Source of the DNA: CAIWHR01 sp963830485
GTDB taxonomy: Bacteria; Pseudomonadota; Gammaproteobacteria; Burkholderiales; Casimicrobiaceae
DNA: 64,000 nt
Direction of reading: 5' to 3'
NCBI GenBank assembly: GCA_963830485.1
Contig: CAWHNE010000035.1
Location: 62,001-126,000, forward strand
How positions within the stretch are numbered: the stretch's first letter is position 1; each line of letters opens with the position of its first letter. Below are positions 54,394 to 63,088 of this stretch, in pieces. A program made the position numbers and the translations under genes. Below the pieces are notes generated by a model. The model had not been told where the DNA came from, searched no databases, and was given only the letters and a program-made list of their open reading frames with translations.

Positions 54394-55199
54394 GGATAGC
54401 CAACGCCCGCATGTATTCGGTCGATGCGGCGACGACCGAAGCCTGGCGATCGTTGCTCGCGTGGGTCGTTGCAGAGGCCGGCGTCGACGCCGAGGTCATC
54501 GACTATCCCGCGCCGCAACCGCTGTCAGCGCTGTGGGCGCGACCCGATCTCGCATGCGCCTTCATGTGCGGCTACCCGATGACGAGGACGGTTCCCGGAC
54601 CTGTTGTGCTTGCCGCGCCCCTTCCCAGCCCTGAAGCGTACGGCGGCGAGCCCGTGTACTGGACCAACCTCGTCGCGCGGAAGGACGGGCCCGTGCGCGG
54701 CATCGAGGACGTCTTCGGTCGCCGCATGGCCTTCACCACATGGGATTCGCAGTCCGGATATCACGCGCCTCGCTTCCTGTTCGCCCCCCACGCGCGAGAG
54801 CGGGGAGGAGAGCTATTTGCGGCAACCGTCGGGCCGTTGGTCACGCCGCGCCGCGTGATCGAATCCGTGATCGCCGGCGAGGCCGATGTCGGTCCTGTCG
54901 ACAGCTACGCATTCGACCTCATTCAGCGGCACGAAGCCAGCTGGATTTCGTCGATTGCGGTGGTTGCCAGGACCATGCGCACGCCGATTCCTCCGCTGGT
55001 CGGTGCGCCTCAGTTGCCGCAAGTAGAGGCAAGACGCCTGACCGACGCCCTGCTGTCGGTTGGCGAGGCGCCGGAGCTTGCCGCGATCCGCGACGCGCTG
55101 CTCCTGCGCGGCTTCGCGCCAGTACCCCGCGCGAAGTACGACGTTCTGCGCCTGGCCGCAGATGCCGCCGACATGCTGGGTTATCCGCGCCTCGAGTAG
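54390..55199 (+). CDS. PhnD-like substrate-binding-fold protein without signal peptide
   Basis: 269 residues of the periplasmic-binding-protein fold (PhnD/phosphonate-binding type): LACAFMCGYPMTRTVPGPVV, WTNLVARKDGPVRGIEDVFG, RRMAFTTWDSQSGYHAPRFL and VIAGEADVGPVDSYAFDLI. It starts MRIANARMYSV with no signal sequence, so it seems to stay in the cytoplasm, where it may be an enzyme or sensor rather than a transport component. It is coupled to the cyclodeaminase-family gene by an ATGA overlap and precedes the betaine-type binding protein. Function unknown. Confidence 0.75.
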   Translation: MRIANARMYSVDAATTEAWRSLLAWVVAEAGVDAEVIDYPAPQPLSALWARPDLACAFMCGYPMTRTVPGPVVLAAPLPSPEAYGGEPVYWTNLVARKDGPVRGIEDVFGRRMAFTTWDSQSGYHAPRFLFAPHARERGGELFAATVGPLVTPRRVIESVIAGEADVGPVDSYAFDLIQRHEASWISSIAVVARTMRTPIPPLVGAPQLPQVEARRLTDALLSVGEAPELAAIRDALLLRGFAPVPRAKYDVLRLAADAADMLGYPRLE

Positions 55200-55288
55200 G
55201 CGCAGGGGCATTTGACACTCACCCCCTTCAAGGCAAGAATCGCCCCTTGCCCATCCACCGAGCTGCAGTCCTCTCTCCGGAGATTCCC

Positions 55289-56161
55289 ATGTGCAACCTA
55301 CGCTTGCTCGCCACGGCGGCGTTCGCCATGCTCTTCGCTGCTGCGCCGGCCCTCGCCCAGGTCAAAGTCGGCTCGAAGAACTTCACCGAGCAGTTCGTCG
55401 TCGCCGAGATCTACGCGCAGGCGCTCGAGGCCGCCGGCATCAAGGTCGAGCGCAAGATCAACCTCGGCGGAACGCTGATTGCGCACAAGGCGCTCGAGGA
55501 GAAGCAGATCGACCTCTATCCCGAATACACCGGAACGATGCTGATCGCCGTGCTCAAGGCCGAGCCGATGACCGACCGGAAGGCGGTCTACGACAAGGTA
55601 AAGGCGGAGTACGCGGCGAAGGGGCTCGTCGTACTGAACGAGGCGCCGCTCAACAACACCTACGACATGGTGGTGCGCCCCGAGACCGCGGCGCAGTACA
55701 AGCTCGAGACGCTGACCGACCTCGCGAAGGTCTCGAAGGAGCTGAAGCTGGGCGCCGGTCCGGAATTTCGCGATCGCAAGGACGGCCTCCCGGGGCTCAA
55801 GGTGAAGTACGGGATGGAGTTCAAGGAGGACCTGCAGCTCGCGATCGGACTCCGTTACCAGGCGCTCGCGAACAAGCAGGTCGACGTCGTCAACGGCTAC
55901 TCGACCGACGGCATGATCAGCACGATGAAGCTGAAGCGCCTCAAGGACGATAAGAACCTGTGGCCGCCCTACTATCTTGCGCCCGTCGTGCGCAAGGACG
56001 CGCTCGACGCAAACCCGAAGATCGCCGAGGTTCTGAACAACGTCAGCGCGATGCTGAACGAGACGAACATGGCCGAGATGAACTACAAGGTTGACGGCGA
56101 GAAGATGGAGCCGAAGGACGTGGCGCGCGACTTCCTGAAGGCGAAGGGGGTCGTCAAGTAA
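55289..56161 (+). CDS. OpuC/ProX-type quaternary-amine substrate-binding protein
   Basis: 290 residues: a signal peptide ending AAAPALAQ and a mature protein starting VKVGSKNFTEQFVVAEIYAQ, the typical opening of OpuC-type betaine-binding proteins, with IDLYPEYTGTMLIAVL and VVNGYSTDGMI lining the ligand site. The signal ends in Ala-Gln with no lipobox, so the protein is periplasmic and soluble. ATG 55289 follows CCGGAGATT. Its permease and ATPase genes (58067-60313) lie beyond the lyase-like gene; the MITE-like element separates them from it. Ligands of the family include glycine betaine, choline, proline betaine, histidine and ergothioneine; see the finding on the lyase. Confidence 0.9.
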   Translation: MCNLRLLATAAFAMLFAAAPALAQVKVGSKNFTEQFVVAEIYAQALEAAGIKVERKINLGGTLIAHKALEEKQIDLYPEYTGTMLIAVLKAEPMTDRKAVYDKVKAEYAAKGLVVLNEAPLNNTYDMVVRPETAAQYKLETLTDLAKVSKELKLGAGPEFRDRKDGLPGLKVKYGMEFKEDLQLAIGLRYQALANKQVDVVNGYSTDGMISTMKLKRLKDDKNLWPPYYLAPVVRKDALDANPKIAEVLNNVSAMLNETNMAEMNYKVDGEKMEPKDVARDFLKAKGVVK

Positions 56162-56168
56162 GGTCCGA

Positions 56169-56454
56169 GGGAGCCCCTGCACAGCCATTCACGGTGGCGC
56201 TGCATGGCCCAATGCGGATGGATGCGAGTCGGGCGACGAAGGTCGTAGCCCGGACTACGATGCCGAGGAGACCGACGATGCAGACGCCGCATTGGGCAGC
56301 AGCCCGGAGGGGCGGGACGTTTCGGGCGGTCTGCTTTGACGCGAGCCTCGCGAAGGGAGTCGACCATTCGCTTCGGCTCGCCTCAGTTGGCAAATGCGGC
56401 ATCCCATCCCGAAACGCCGCCGTCGCCATCGCGAATACCTGTGCAGGGGCTCCC
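56169..56454. mobile_element. 286-bp MITE-like element with terminal inverted repeats
   Basis: GGGAGCCCCTGCACAG (56169-56184) recurs in perfect inverse at 56439-56454, and the match continues imperfectly inward (CATTCACGGTGGCG against TATTCGCGATGGCG). An inner inverted pair, GCCCAATGCGG and CCGCATTGGGC, adds a second hairpin. There is no coding capacity. It fills the whole gap between the binding-protein stop and the lyase-like start codon. Confidence 0.7.
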
Positions 56455-56457
56455 TAG

Positions 56458-58014
56458 ATGTCCGTCACCGCAGCGGCGATCGGCGCTCGCGGCGCGCGCG
56501 TGCCGGCGCGCCCGGTGGGACGCACCGTCACGCTCGGCGACGCGCGCGTCGGCATCCGCCACGTCATCCGGGTAGCGCGTGACCACGCACCGGTCGCGGT
56601 CGGCCCGAGCGTGGTCGAGCGCCTCACGCGTGCCCGCGCGGTCGTCGATCGCGCCGCCGAGGGAGACAAGCCCGTCTACGGCCTCAACTCTGCGCTCGGC
56701 GCCAACACCGGCGCACCGCTCGCGCCCGGCGAGCAGGGGCTCTACCAGATGCGCGCGGTCCGCGCCCGCGCTGTCGGCGTCGGTCCGCCGCTCGACGACG
56801 ACGTGGTGCGTGCCGCGATGTTCGTCCGCGTTGCCGGAATGGCGCGCGGCGGCTCGGGCGTTTCCGTCCCGGTGTTCCGCGCGCTCGTCGATGCGCTGAA
56901 CGCCGGCATCGTTCCGCACGTTCCGGGGCGAGGATCCATCGGCGTCACAGACCTGCCACAGCTCGCGCACATCGCGCTGGTGCTGATCGGCGAGGGCGAG
57001 GCGCGGGTCGACGGTGCGCGCATCCCCGGCGGCGAGGCGCTCGCGGCGGCAGGCCTCGCGCCGGTCACGCTCGCCGCCAAGGACGGTCTCGCCCTGATCA
57101 GCTCGAACGCCGCGACCGTGGGGCATGCGAGCCTCGTGCTGGCCGATCTCGCGCGCACGCTCGCGCTCCACACCGACATCGTGGCGCTCTCGTTCGAGGC
57201 GTTTCGCGCGAACCTCTCGCCGCTCGACCCGCGCGCGCAGGCCGCGCGGCCGGCGCCGGGACAGGCCGAGGCCGCGACGCGGATCCTGGTCGCGCTCGCC
57301 GGCAGCGCGCTCGCAAAGGCCGGCGCCGCGCGCCGCGTCCAGGACCCGCTGTCGTTCCGCTGCGTGCCGCAGGTGCATGGGTCGCTGCACGACGCGCTCG
57401 CGCGCGCCATCGACCACGTTGAGATCGAGCTCAACGCGGCGGCCGACAGCCCGCTTGCCGACGCCGAGGGCGGCCGGCTCTTCTCCACCGGCAACTTTCA
57501 TGTTCCCGGCCTCACGCTCGCGTTGGAAGCGCTCGGCCTCGCCGTCGCCCAGGCGGCGACGCTCGCCGTCGAGCGTTGCCTGAAGCTCCTGTCGCCGGCG
57601 ATGTCGGACCTGCCGCTGCAGCTCACGCGCGGCGGTCCGCAGCAGTCGGGATTCGCGACCGCGCAGAAACCGCTGACCGCGCTTGCAACGGAGATCCGCC
57701 ACCTCGCGAATCCCGTGTCGCTCGACTTCCTGCCGGTGTCCGAAGGCATCGAGGACCACGCGACGATGGCGCCGGCCTGCGTCGCGAAGCTCGCCGCGAT
57801 GCGCGAATGCTACGTCTTGCTGACCGCCATCGAGGCCGTGATCGCCGCGCAGGCGGTGGACCTCCGCCCCGCCGACGTGCGCGCGACGCTCGGCTCCGGC
57901 GCCCGGCGGATCTACGACGGCGTACGCGCGCGCGCCGCCGTCCTCGAAGACGACCGCTCGCTCGCGCCGGATTTCGAGGCGGTGGCGGACTGGCTGGAAT
58001 CCGGCGCGCCATGA
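56458..58014 (+). CDS. Histidine ammonia-lyase homologue lacking the MIO motif
   Basis: 518 residues of the aromatic amino acid lyase superfamily. The substrate loop Tyr74 is present (KPVYGLNSALGANTG), as are NAATVGHASLVLADLA, QDPLSFRCVPQVHG and GPQQSGFATAQKPLTALATE. The loop that normally reads GSVGASGDLAPLAH reads GSIGVTDLPQLAH (residues 159-171), so the Ala-Ser-Gly that cyclises to the MIO prosthetic group is replaced by Val-Thr-Asp and one residue is missing. The catalytic Tyr of QDPYSLR is Leu here. It cannot work as a normal HutH. MIO-free relatives include ergothionase, which eliminates trimethylamine from ergothioneine; a betaine-type substrate fits the surrounding OpuC transporter. 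That assignment is inference. Confidence 0.8.
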   Translation: MSVTAAAIGARGARVPARPVGRTVTLGDARVGIRHVIRVARDHAPVAVGPSVVERLTRARAVVDRAAEGDKPVYGLNSALGANTGAPLAPGEQGLYQMRAVRARAVGVGPPLDDDVVRAAMFVRVAGMARGGSGVSVPVFRALVDALNAGIVPHVPGRGSIGVTDLPQLAHIALVLIGEGEARVDGARIPGGEALAAAGLAPVTLAAKDGLALISSNAATVGHASLVLADLARTLALHTDIVALSFEAFRANLSPLDPRAQAARPAPGQAEAATRILVALAGSALAKAGAARRVQDPLSFRCVPQVHGSLHDALARAIDHVEIELNAAADSPLADAEGGRLFSTGNFHVPGLTLALEALGLAVAQAATLAVERCLKLLSPAMSDLPLQLTRGGPQQSGFATAQKPLTALATEIRHLANPVSLDFLPVSEGIEDHATMAPACVAKLAAMRECYVLLTAIEAVIAAQAVDLRPADVRATLGSGARRIYDGVRARAAVLEDDRSLAPDFEAVADWLESGAP

Positions 58015-58066
58015 TCGCCGCAGGGCCGTCACAAGCCGCGAAGCGCGCGGCCTCCGTGAGGCTCTG

Positions 58067-58687
58067 ATGACCTGGCTCGTCCGGAACTGGGACCAGGTCG
58101 CCGTCGCGCTGTGGGAGCACATCGTGATCTCGGCGACCTCCCTCGCGATCGCCTTCGCGATCTCGCTCGGGGTCGGCATCTGGGCCGCGCGGCACGACCG
58201 CGTTCTGCGCTGGGCGCTGGGCGTGAGCGGGGTTCTGTACACGATCCCGACGCTCGCGTTCCTCGCGCTCCTGATCCCGGTCGTGGGCCTGGGCCGCTCG
58301 AACGCGATCATCTGCATGGTCGCGTTCTCGTTGATGATCCTCGTGCGCAACGTCGCAGTCGGCATCCGCGAAGTCCCGGCCGAAGTTGTCGAGGCTGCGA
58401 AGGGGATGGGGATGAGCAGCGGCGAGATCCTGCGCCGGATCGAGCTGCCGCTCGCGCTGCCGGTGATCGTCGCGGGCCTCCGCATCGCCACCGTGACCGT
58501 TATCAGCGTCGCGGTGGTCGCCGCCTACGTGAACGCGGGCGGCCTGGGCACGCTGATCTTCAGCGGCATCTCGAGCGATCATCCGCCGAAGATCTGGACC
58601 GGCGCGCTCACGGCCTGCGCGCTCGCGGTCGTCGCCGACCTGGCCCTGGCACGGCTCGAGCGTCGCGTCCGCCACCGCGCGGAATAG
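58067..58687 (+). CDS. OpuC-type ABC transporter permease (first copy)
   Basis: 206 residues with about five helices. The EAA loop that contacts the ATPase is VPAEVVEAAKGMGMSSGEIL followed by ELPLALPVIVAGL. The start MTWLVRNWDQVAVALWEHIV and the helix GVLYTIPTLAFLALLIPVVG are typical of the small OpuCB/ProW permeases of quaternary-amine importers. It begins 52 bases after the lyase-like stop; the gap holds no gene. Two permease genes next to one ATPase is the usual OpuC layout. Confidence 0.92.
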   Translation: MTWLVRNWDQVAVALWEHIVISATSLAIAFAISLGVGIWAARHDRVLRWALGVSGVLYTIPTLAFLALLIPVVGLGRSNAIICMVAFSLMILVRNVAVGIREVPAEVVEAAKGMGMSSGEILRRIELPLALPVIVAGLRIATVTVISVAVVAAYVNAGGLGTLIFSGISSDHPPKIWTGALTACALAVVADLALARLERRVRHRAE

Positions 58688-58702
58688 AAGCTGGTTCACG
58701 CC

Positions 58703-59347
58703 ATGATGCTGCTCGTCGAGGCCTGGCAGTACATCGTCGCGCATCCCGAGCGATTCCTGGCCGCGCTCCTGACGCACGTCGAGCTGTCGGCGGCGGCGCT
58801 CGCCATCGCGATCGCGATCGCCGTGCCGCTCGGCGTCGCGCTCGCGGGCGCGCACCGCGCCGCGCAGCTCGCGATCGCCGCCGCCAACATCGGCCGCACG
58901 CTGCCGTCGCTCGCGGTGCTCGCCCTCGTGATGCCGGTGCTGGGGACGGGCTTCGCACCGAGCCTGTTCGCGCTGACGCTGCTCGCGCTGCCGCCGATCC
59001 TGATCAACACGCACACCGCGGTCCGGCAGGTCGACCCCGACGTGGTCGATGCGGCGCGTGGGATGGGCATGACTCGCGGCGAGATCGTCCGCCGGGTCGA
59101 GCTTCCGCTCGCGCTGCCGGTGATCTTCGCCGGCATCCGCATCGCTGCGGTCCAGGTCATCTCGGGCGCGGTGCTCGCCGCGTACATCGGCGGCGGCGGC
59201 CTCGGCGACTTCATCACCGCCGGCATTGCGATGATGGCGCTGCCGCTGCTCGTCGTCGGGGCGGTGCCGGCGACGCTGCTCGCGATCGGCACCGACCGCC
59301 TGTTCGGCGCGTTGCAGCGGGCGCTGACGCCGGCCGGATTGCGTTAG
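58703..59347 (+). CDS. OpuC-type ABC transporter permease (second copy)
   Basis: 214 residues, related to the preceding permease. The EAA loop is VDPDVVDAARGMGMTRGEIV with ELPLALPVIFAGI, and the channel-forming end is AAYIGGGGLGDFITAGIAMM. Such pairs form the heterodimeric channel of OpuC importers. It starts 15 bases after the first permease and is followed after six bases by the ATPase. Confidence 0.92.
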   Translation: MMLLVEAWQYIVAHPERFLAALLTHVELSAAALAIAIAIAVPLGVALAGAHRAAQLAIAAANIGRTLPSLAVLALVMPVLGTGFAPSLFALTLLALPPILINTHTAVRQVDPDVVDAARGMGMTRGEIVRRVELPLALPVIFAGIRIAAVQVISGAVLAAYIGGGGLGDFITAGIAMMALPLLVVGAVPATLLAIGTDRLFGALQRALTPAGLR

Positions 59348-59353
59348 GGCCCG

Positions 59354-60313
59354 ATGATCGAAATCGTCGAGCTGACCAAGCGCTTCCAGGGCGCCGCGCA
59401 TCCGGCGATCGACCGGCTGACGCTCACCGTCGCCGAGGGCGACGTGTGCGTGCTGATCGGGCCGTCCGGCTGCGGGAAGACGACGACGATGCGGATCGTC
59501 AACCGGATGATCGAGCCGGACGCGGGCACCGTCACCGTCAACGGCCGCAACGTGATGGACGTCGACCCGGTGACGCTCCGTCGGCACATCGGCTATGTCA
59601 TCCAGCAGGTCGGCCTGTTTCCGCATTGGACGATTGCCGAGAACGTCGCCACGGTGCCGAAGCTCCTCGGCTGGGACGCGGGCAGGATCGAAGCACGCAT
59701 CGATGAGCTGCTGGCGCTGGTCGGCATGGACCCTGCGACCTACCGCGACCGGTTCCCGCGCGAACTGTCGGGCGGCCAGAAGCAGCGGGTGGGCGTCGCG
59801 CGCGCGCTCGCCGCCGACCCGCCGGTCATGCTGATGGACGAGCCGTTCGGCGCCATCGATCCGATCACCCGCGCGCGCCTGCAGGACGAGTTCCTGCGGA
59901 TCCTCCACGGCTTGCGGAAGACGATCGTATTCGTCACGCACGACATCGACGAGGCGATCCGGATGGGCGACCGCATCGCGATCATGAAGGACGGGGCGCT
60001 CGTCCAGTACGACACCCCTGAGGCGATTCTGTCGGCGCCAGCGGACGCATTCGTCGAGGCCTTCGTCGGTGCGGACCGCGCGTTGAAGCGCCTCGCGCTG
60101 ATCCCGGTGGCCGCGGCGGCGGAGGCGGCCGTTGCGCTGCCCGCTGGGATGCCGACGATCGGCGCCGACGCGAGCCTGCGCGACGCGCTTTCGCGGATGC
60201 TCGCGCAGGGCGTCGACGCGCTGGCCATCGACGGCGCGAATGCCAGCGTCGTCACGCTTGCCGGGATCCGTACGCGCACCGCGGCGTCCGGTGCTCTGCC
60301 GCGGGGTCTATAA
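59354..60313 (+). CDS. OpuC/ProV-type ABC transporter ATPase
   Basis: 319 residues. Walker A is LIGPSGCGKTTTMRIVNRM, the Q-loop is in YVIQQVGLFPHWTI, the signature is LSGGQKQRVGVARALA, Walker B is VMLMDEPFGAIDPI and the switch His is in FVTHDIDEAI. After about residue 240 comes a shortened regulatory tail (IGADASLRDALSRMLAQGVD) that resembles half of a CBS module, which in OpuA senses ionic strength. It completes the importer begun at 55289. A TATAAT overlaps its stop codon and may start the next gene. Confidence 0.92.
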   Translation: MIEIVELTKRFQGAAHPAIDRLTLTVAEGDVCVLIGPSGCGKTTTMRIVNRMIEPDAGTVTVNGRNVMDVDPVTLRRHIGYVIQQVGLFPHWTIAENVATVPKLLGWDAGRIEARIDELLALVGMDPATYRDRFPRELSGGQKQRVGVARALAADPPVMLMDEPFGAIDPITRARLQDEFLRILHGLRKTIVFVTHDIDEAIRMGDRIAIMKDGALVQYDTPEAILSAPADAFVEAFVGADRALKRLALIPVAAAAEAAVALPAGMPTIGADASLRDALSRMLAQGVDALAIDGANASVVTLAGIRTRTAASGALPRGL

Positions 60314-60314
60314 T
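60309..60314 (+). promoter_or_regulatory. Candidate -10 box before the second transporter
   Basis: TATAAT overlaps the TAA stop of the ATPase gene, 37 bases before the next ATG. No matching -35 is found, so the call is weak. Confidence 0.35.
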
Positions 60315-60350
60315 CTTTGTTTTCTCGAGCCGAACTGGGGAGAACGCTCC

Positions 60351-61296
60351 ATGCTGAAGCACACGGTCGCCGCGGCTGCGCTCGCCGCCGCTCGTTTCCG
60401 CCTCCGCCTTCGCGCAGGACACGAAGCTCGCGATCGGCATGTCCGGCTGGACCGGCTTCGCGCCGCTCACGCTCGCCAAGGAGGCCGGCATCTTCAAGAA
60501 GAACGGCCTCGACGTCACGCTCAAGATGATTCCGCAGAAGGACCGCCACCTCGCGATCGCCTCGGGCGACGTCCAGTGCGCGGCTACCACCGTCGAGACC
60601 TGGATCGTCTGGAATGCGGGCGGCGTCGCGACCAAGCAGATCTTCCAGATGGACAAGAGCTACGGCGCCGACGGCATGGCCGTCCGCAACAACGTGGCGA
60701 AGATCGCCGATCTCAAGGGCAAGACGGTCGCCGCCTCGGCGCCCGGCACTGCGCCGTACTTCACGCTCGCGTGGTTTCTGAAGAAGAACGGGCTCTCGGT
60801 CAAGGACGTGACCGTCGTGAACCTCGAGCCCGCGGCGGCGGCGCAGGCGTTCGTCGCCGGGCAGAACGATGCCGCGATGACCTACGAGCCGTACCTCTCG
60901 ACGGTGCGCGACAACCCGCAGGCCGGCAAGATCATCGCGACGACGCTCGACTACCCGATGATCATGGACACGTTCGGCTGCACGCCCAAGTTCCTCGCCG
61001 ACAACCCGAAGGCCGCGCAGGCGCTCGCCAACAGCTACTTCGAGGCGGTCGACATGATCCGCCGGGAGCCGTTCAAGAGCTTTGAGATCATGGGCGCGCC
61101 GACCAAGCAGTCGGGCGAGCAGTTCGCCAAGTCGGCCGCGTACCTGCGCTGGCAGGACAAGGCGGCGAACCAGAAATTCTTCGCGAGCGAGTTCCAGGCG
61201 TTCAACAAGGAGGCCGCGGACCTCCTGCTCGAGGCCGGCATCATCCGGCAAATGCCCGACTTGAGCGGGCTCGCCGACACGCAGTACATCCGTTGA
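60351..61296 (+). CDS. SsuA/NMT1-type ABC substrate-binding protein (frame change in the signal peptide)
   Basis: 314 residues once one extra base near 60393 is removed; the signal peptide then reads HTVAAAALAALVSASAFAQ. The ATG at 60351 has GGGGAG nine bases upstream. The mature protein opens KLAIGMSGWTGFAPLTLAKE and contains GIFKKNGLDVTLKMIPQKDR, LKGKTVAASAPGTAPYFTLA and AFVAGQNDAAMTYEPYL, the pattern of taurine/nitrate/thiamine-precursor binding proteins. The ligand is unknown. Its permease and ATPase follow directly. Confidence 0.9.
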
Positions 61297-61333
61297 CGTC
61301 GCGGGCCGCCGCGGCGGCCGCGCGCCCGTCCGC

Positions 61334-62110
61334 ATGACGCCGCTGAAGCCGATTTCGCGGAGGCGGCGCGCCGCGCTCGGCATCGGGTTCTTCGCGCTGT
61401 TCTTCCTCGGCTGGGCGGCGGTGACCTTCGGCGGCCTCGTGCCGAAGACGTTCCTCGCCGATCCGCTGACGATGATCAGCGAGGGGTGGAACCTGTTCGC
61501 GCGCTACGGCTTCGCGTGGGACGTCGGCATCACGATCTGGCGCGTCGTCGGCGGCTTCGTGCTGGCGGCGATCGTCGCGGTGCCGCTCGGCGTTGCGATG
61601 GGCGCCTACAAGCCGATCGAGGCGTTCTTCGAGCCGTTCGTCTCGTTCGCGCGCTACCTGCCCGCCTCCGCGTTCATTCCACTCCTGATCCTGTGGGCGG
61701 GCATCGGCGAGATGCAGAAGCTCCTCGTCATCTTCATCGGCTCGTTCTTCCAGATCGTGCTGATGGTCGCGGTGACGGTCGGGGCGACGCGGCGCGACCT
61801 GGTCGAGGCGGCGTACACGCTCGGTGCCGACGCACGTGGCATCGTGCGGCGCGTGCTCCTCCCGTCCTCTGCGCCCGCGATCGCGGAGACGCTCCGCCTC
61901 GTGCTCGGCTGGGCGTGGACGTACGTGATCGTCGCCGAGCTGATCGGCGCGTCGTCCGGAATCGGTCACATGATCACCGACAGCCAGGCGCTGCTCAACA
62001 CCGGCCAGATCATCTTCGGGATCATCGTGATCGGCGTGATCGGGCTCATCTCCGACTTCCTCTTCAAGTGGGGCAACCAGAAGCTGTTTCCCTGGTCGTT
62101 GTCATCGTGA
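61334..62110 (+). CDS. SsuC/TauC-type ABC transporter permease
   Basis: 258 residues with about six helices. The EAA loop is RRDLVEAAYTLGADARGIV with VLLPSSAPAIAETLRL. WVGIxxxx-type helices such as FARYLPASAFIPLLILWAGI and the end GQIIFGIIVIGVIGLISDFL are typical of the sulfonate/nitrate/taurine permease group. Its stop overlaps the GTG start of the ATPase by three bases. Confidence 0.92.
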   Translation: MTPLKPISRRRRAALGIGFFALFFLGWAAVTFGGLVPKTFLADPLTMISEGWNLFARYGFAWDVGITIWRVVGGFVLAAIVAVPLGVAMGAYKPIEAFFEPFVSFARYLPASAFIPLLILWAGIGEMQKLLVIFIGSFFQIVLMVAVTVGATRRDLVEAAYTLGADARGIVRRVLLPSSAPAIAETLRLVLGWAWTYVIVAELIGASSGIGHMITDSQALLNTGQIIFGIIVIGVIGLISDFLFKWGNQKLFPWSLSS

Positions 62111-62889
62111 GCAAGCTCGTCATCGATGGCGTGGGCAGGACATTTCCCGGCGTGCGCGGCGGCGCGCCGACGGTCGCGCTGAAGCCGGTGTCGCTCACCG
62201 TCGCCGACAACGACTTCATCACGATCCTGGGTCCATCGGGCTGCGGAAAGTCGACGCTGCTTCGCATCGTCGCGGGGCTCGACGTGCCGACCACCGGACG
62301 CGTCCTGCTCGACGGCGCGCCGGTCGCGGCACCGGGAGCCGATCGTGGCATGGTGTTCCAGAGCTACACGCTGTTCCCGTGGCTCACGGTGCGGCAGAAC
62401 ATCTGCTTCGGACTGCGCGAGAAGGGGATGCCGCAGGCACGGCAGGACGAGATCGCGGCGCACTACATCGACCGGATGGGACTCGCGGGCTTCGAGCACC
62501 ATTATCCAAAGATGCTCTCCGGCGGGATGCAGCAGCGCACGGCGATCGCGCGCGCGCTCGCGAACGACCCGAAGATCCTGCTCTTGGACGAACCGTTCGG
62601 CGCGCTCGACAACCAGACGCGCGCGCTGATGCAGGAACTGCTCCTCGGGATCTGGGAAGTGGAGAAGAAGACGGTGCTGTTCGTCACGCACGACATCGAG
62701 GAGGCGATCTTCGTCGCCGGACGCGTCGTCGTCATGTCGGCGCGTCCTGGGCGGCTCAAGGCCGAGGTCGCGGTCGACCTGCCGCATCCGCGTCTCTACA
62801 CGGTCAAGACGACGCCGGCGTTCTCGGCGCTCAAGGCGCGCCTCACCGAGGAGATCCGGAGCGAGGCGCTCGCCGCGGCGACGGCGTAG
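62107..62889 (+). CDS. SsuB/TauB-type ABC transporter ATPase
   Basis: 260 residues from GTG 62107. Walker A is ILGPSGCGKSTLLRIVAGL, Q-loop MVFQSYTLFPWLTV, signature LSGGMQQRTAIARALA, Walker B ILLLDEPFGALDN and switch His FVTHDIEEAIFV. It powers the importer of 60351-62110. It is the last gene before a large hairpin and the convergent galE-type gene. Confidence 0.93.
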   Translation: MSKLVIDGVGRTFPGVRGGAPTVALKPVSLTVADNDFITILGPSGCGKSTLLRIVAGLDVPTTGRVLLDGAPVAAPGADRGMVFQSYTLFPWLTVRQNICFGLREKGMPQARQDEIAAHYIDRMGLAGFEHHYPKMLSGGMQQRTAIARALANDPKILLLDEPFGALDNQTRALMQELLLGIWEVEKKTVLFVTHDIEEAIFVAGRVVVMSARPGRLKAEVAVDLPHPRLYTVKTTPAFSALKARLTEEIRSEALAAATA

Positions 62890-63034
62890 TACTGGCGGCG
62901 TCTTAGGCAGTTCGGCTTCCGTGATCGAAGCTTCTCCGCCCGCACGCGCGCGTTACTGAACAGCCCCGAAGGGGCGATGATCGACGCGCTTCGCGCCCTT
63001 GTTGCGCGGGAAGCGCACGGCCGCCCGAACTACC

Positions 63035-63085
63035 GGGCGCGAATTGCGGCGGCGCGCCGTACAGCCGCCGCCGCAATTCGCGCCC
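63035..63085. terminator. Large perfect hairpin between convergent genes
   Basis: GGGCGCGAATTGCGGCGGC (63035-63053) pairs perfectly with GCCGCCGCAATTCGCGCCC (63067-63085). It lacks a T-run, so it may act as a bidirectional stop or RNA-stabilising structure rather than a classic terminator. Confidence 0.5.
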
Positions 63086-63088
63086 GTC

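Noticed and set aside
56458..58014. Ordinary histidine ammonia-lyase HutH
   Set aside because: The Ala-Ser-Gly needed to form MIO and the catalytic Tyr of QDPYSLR are both absent.
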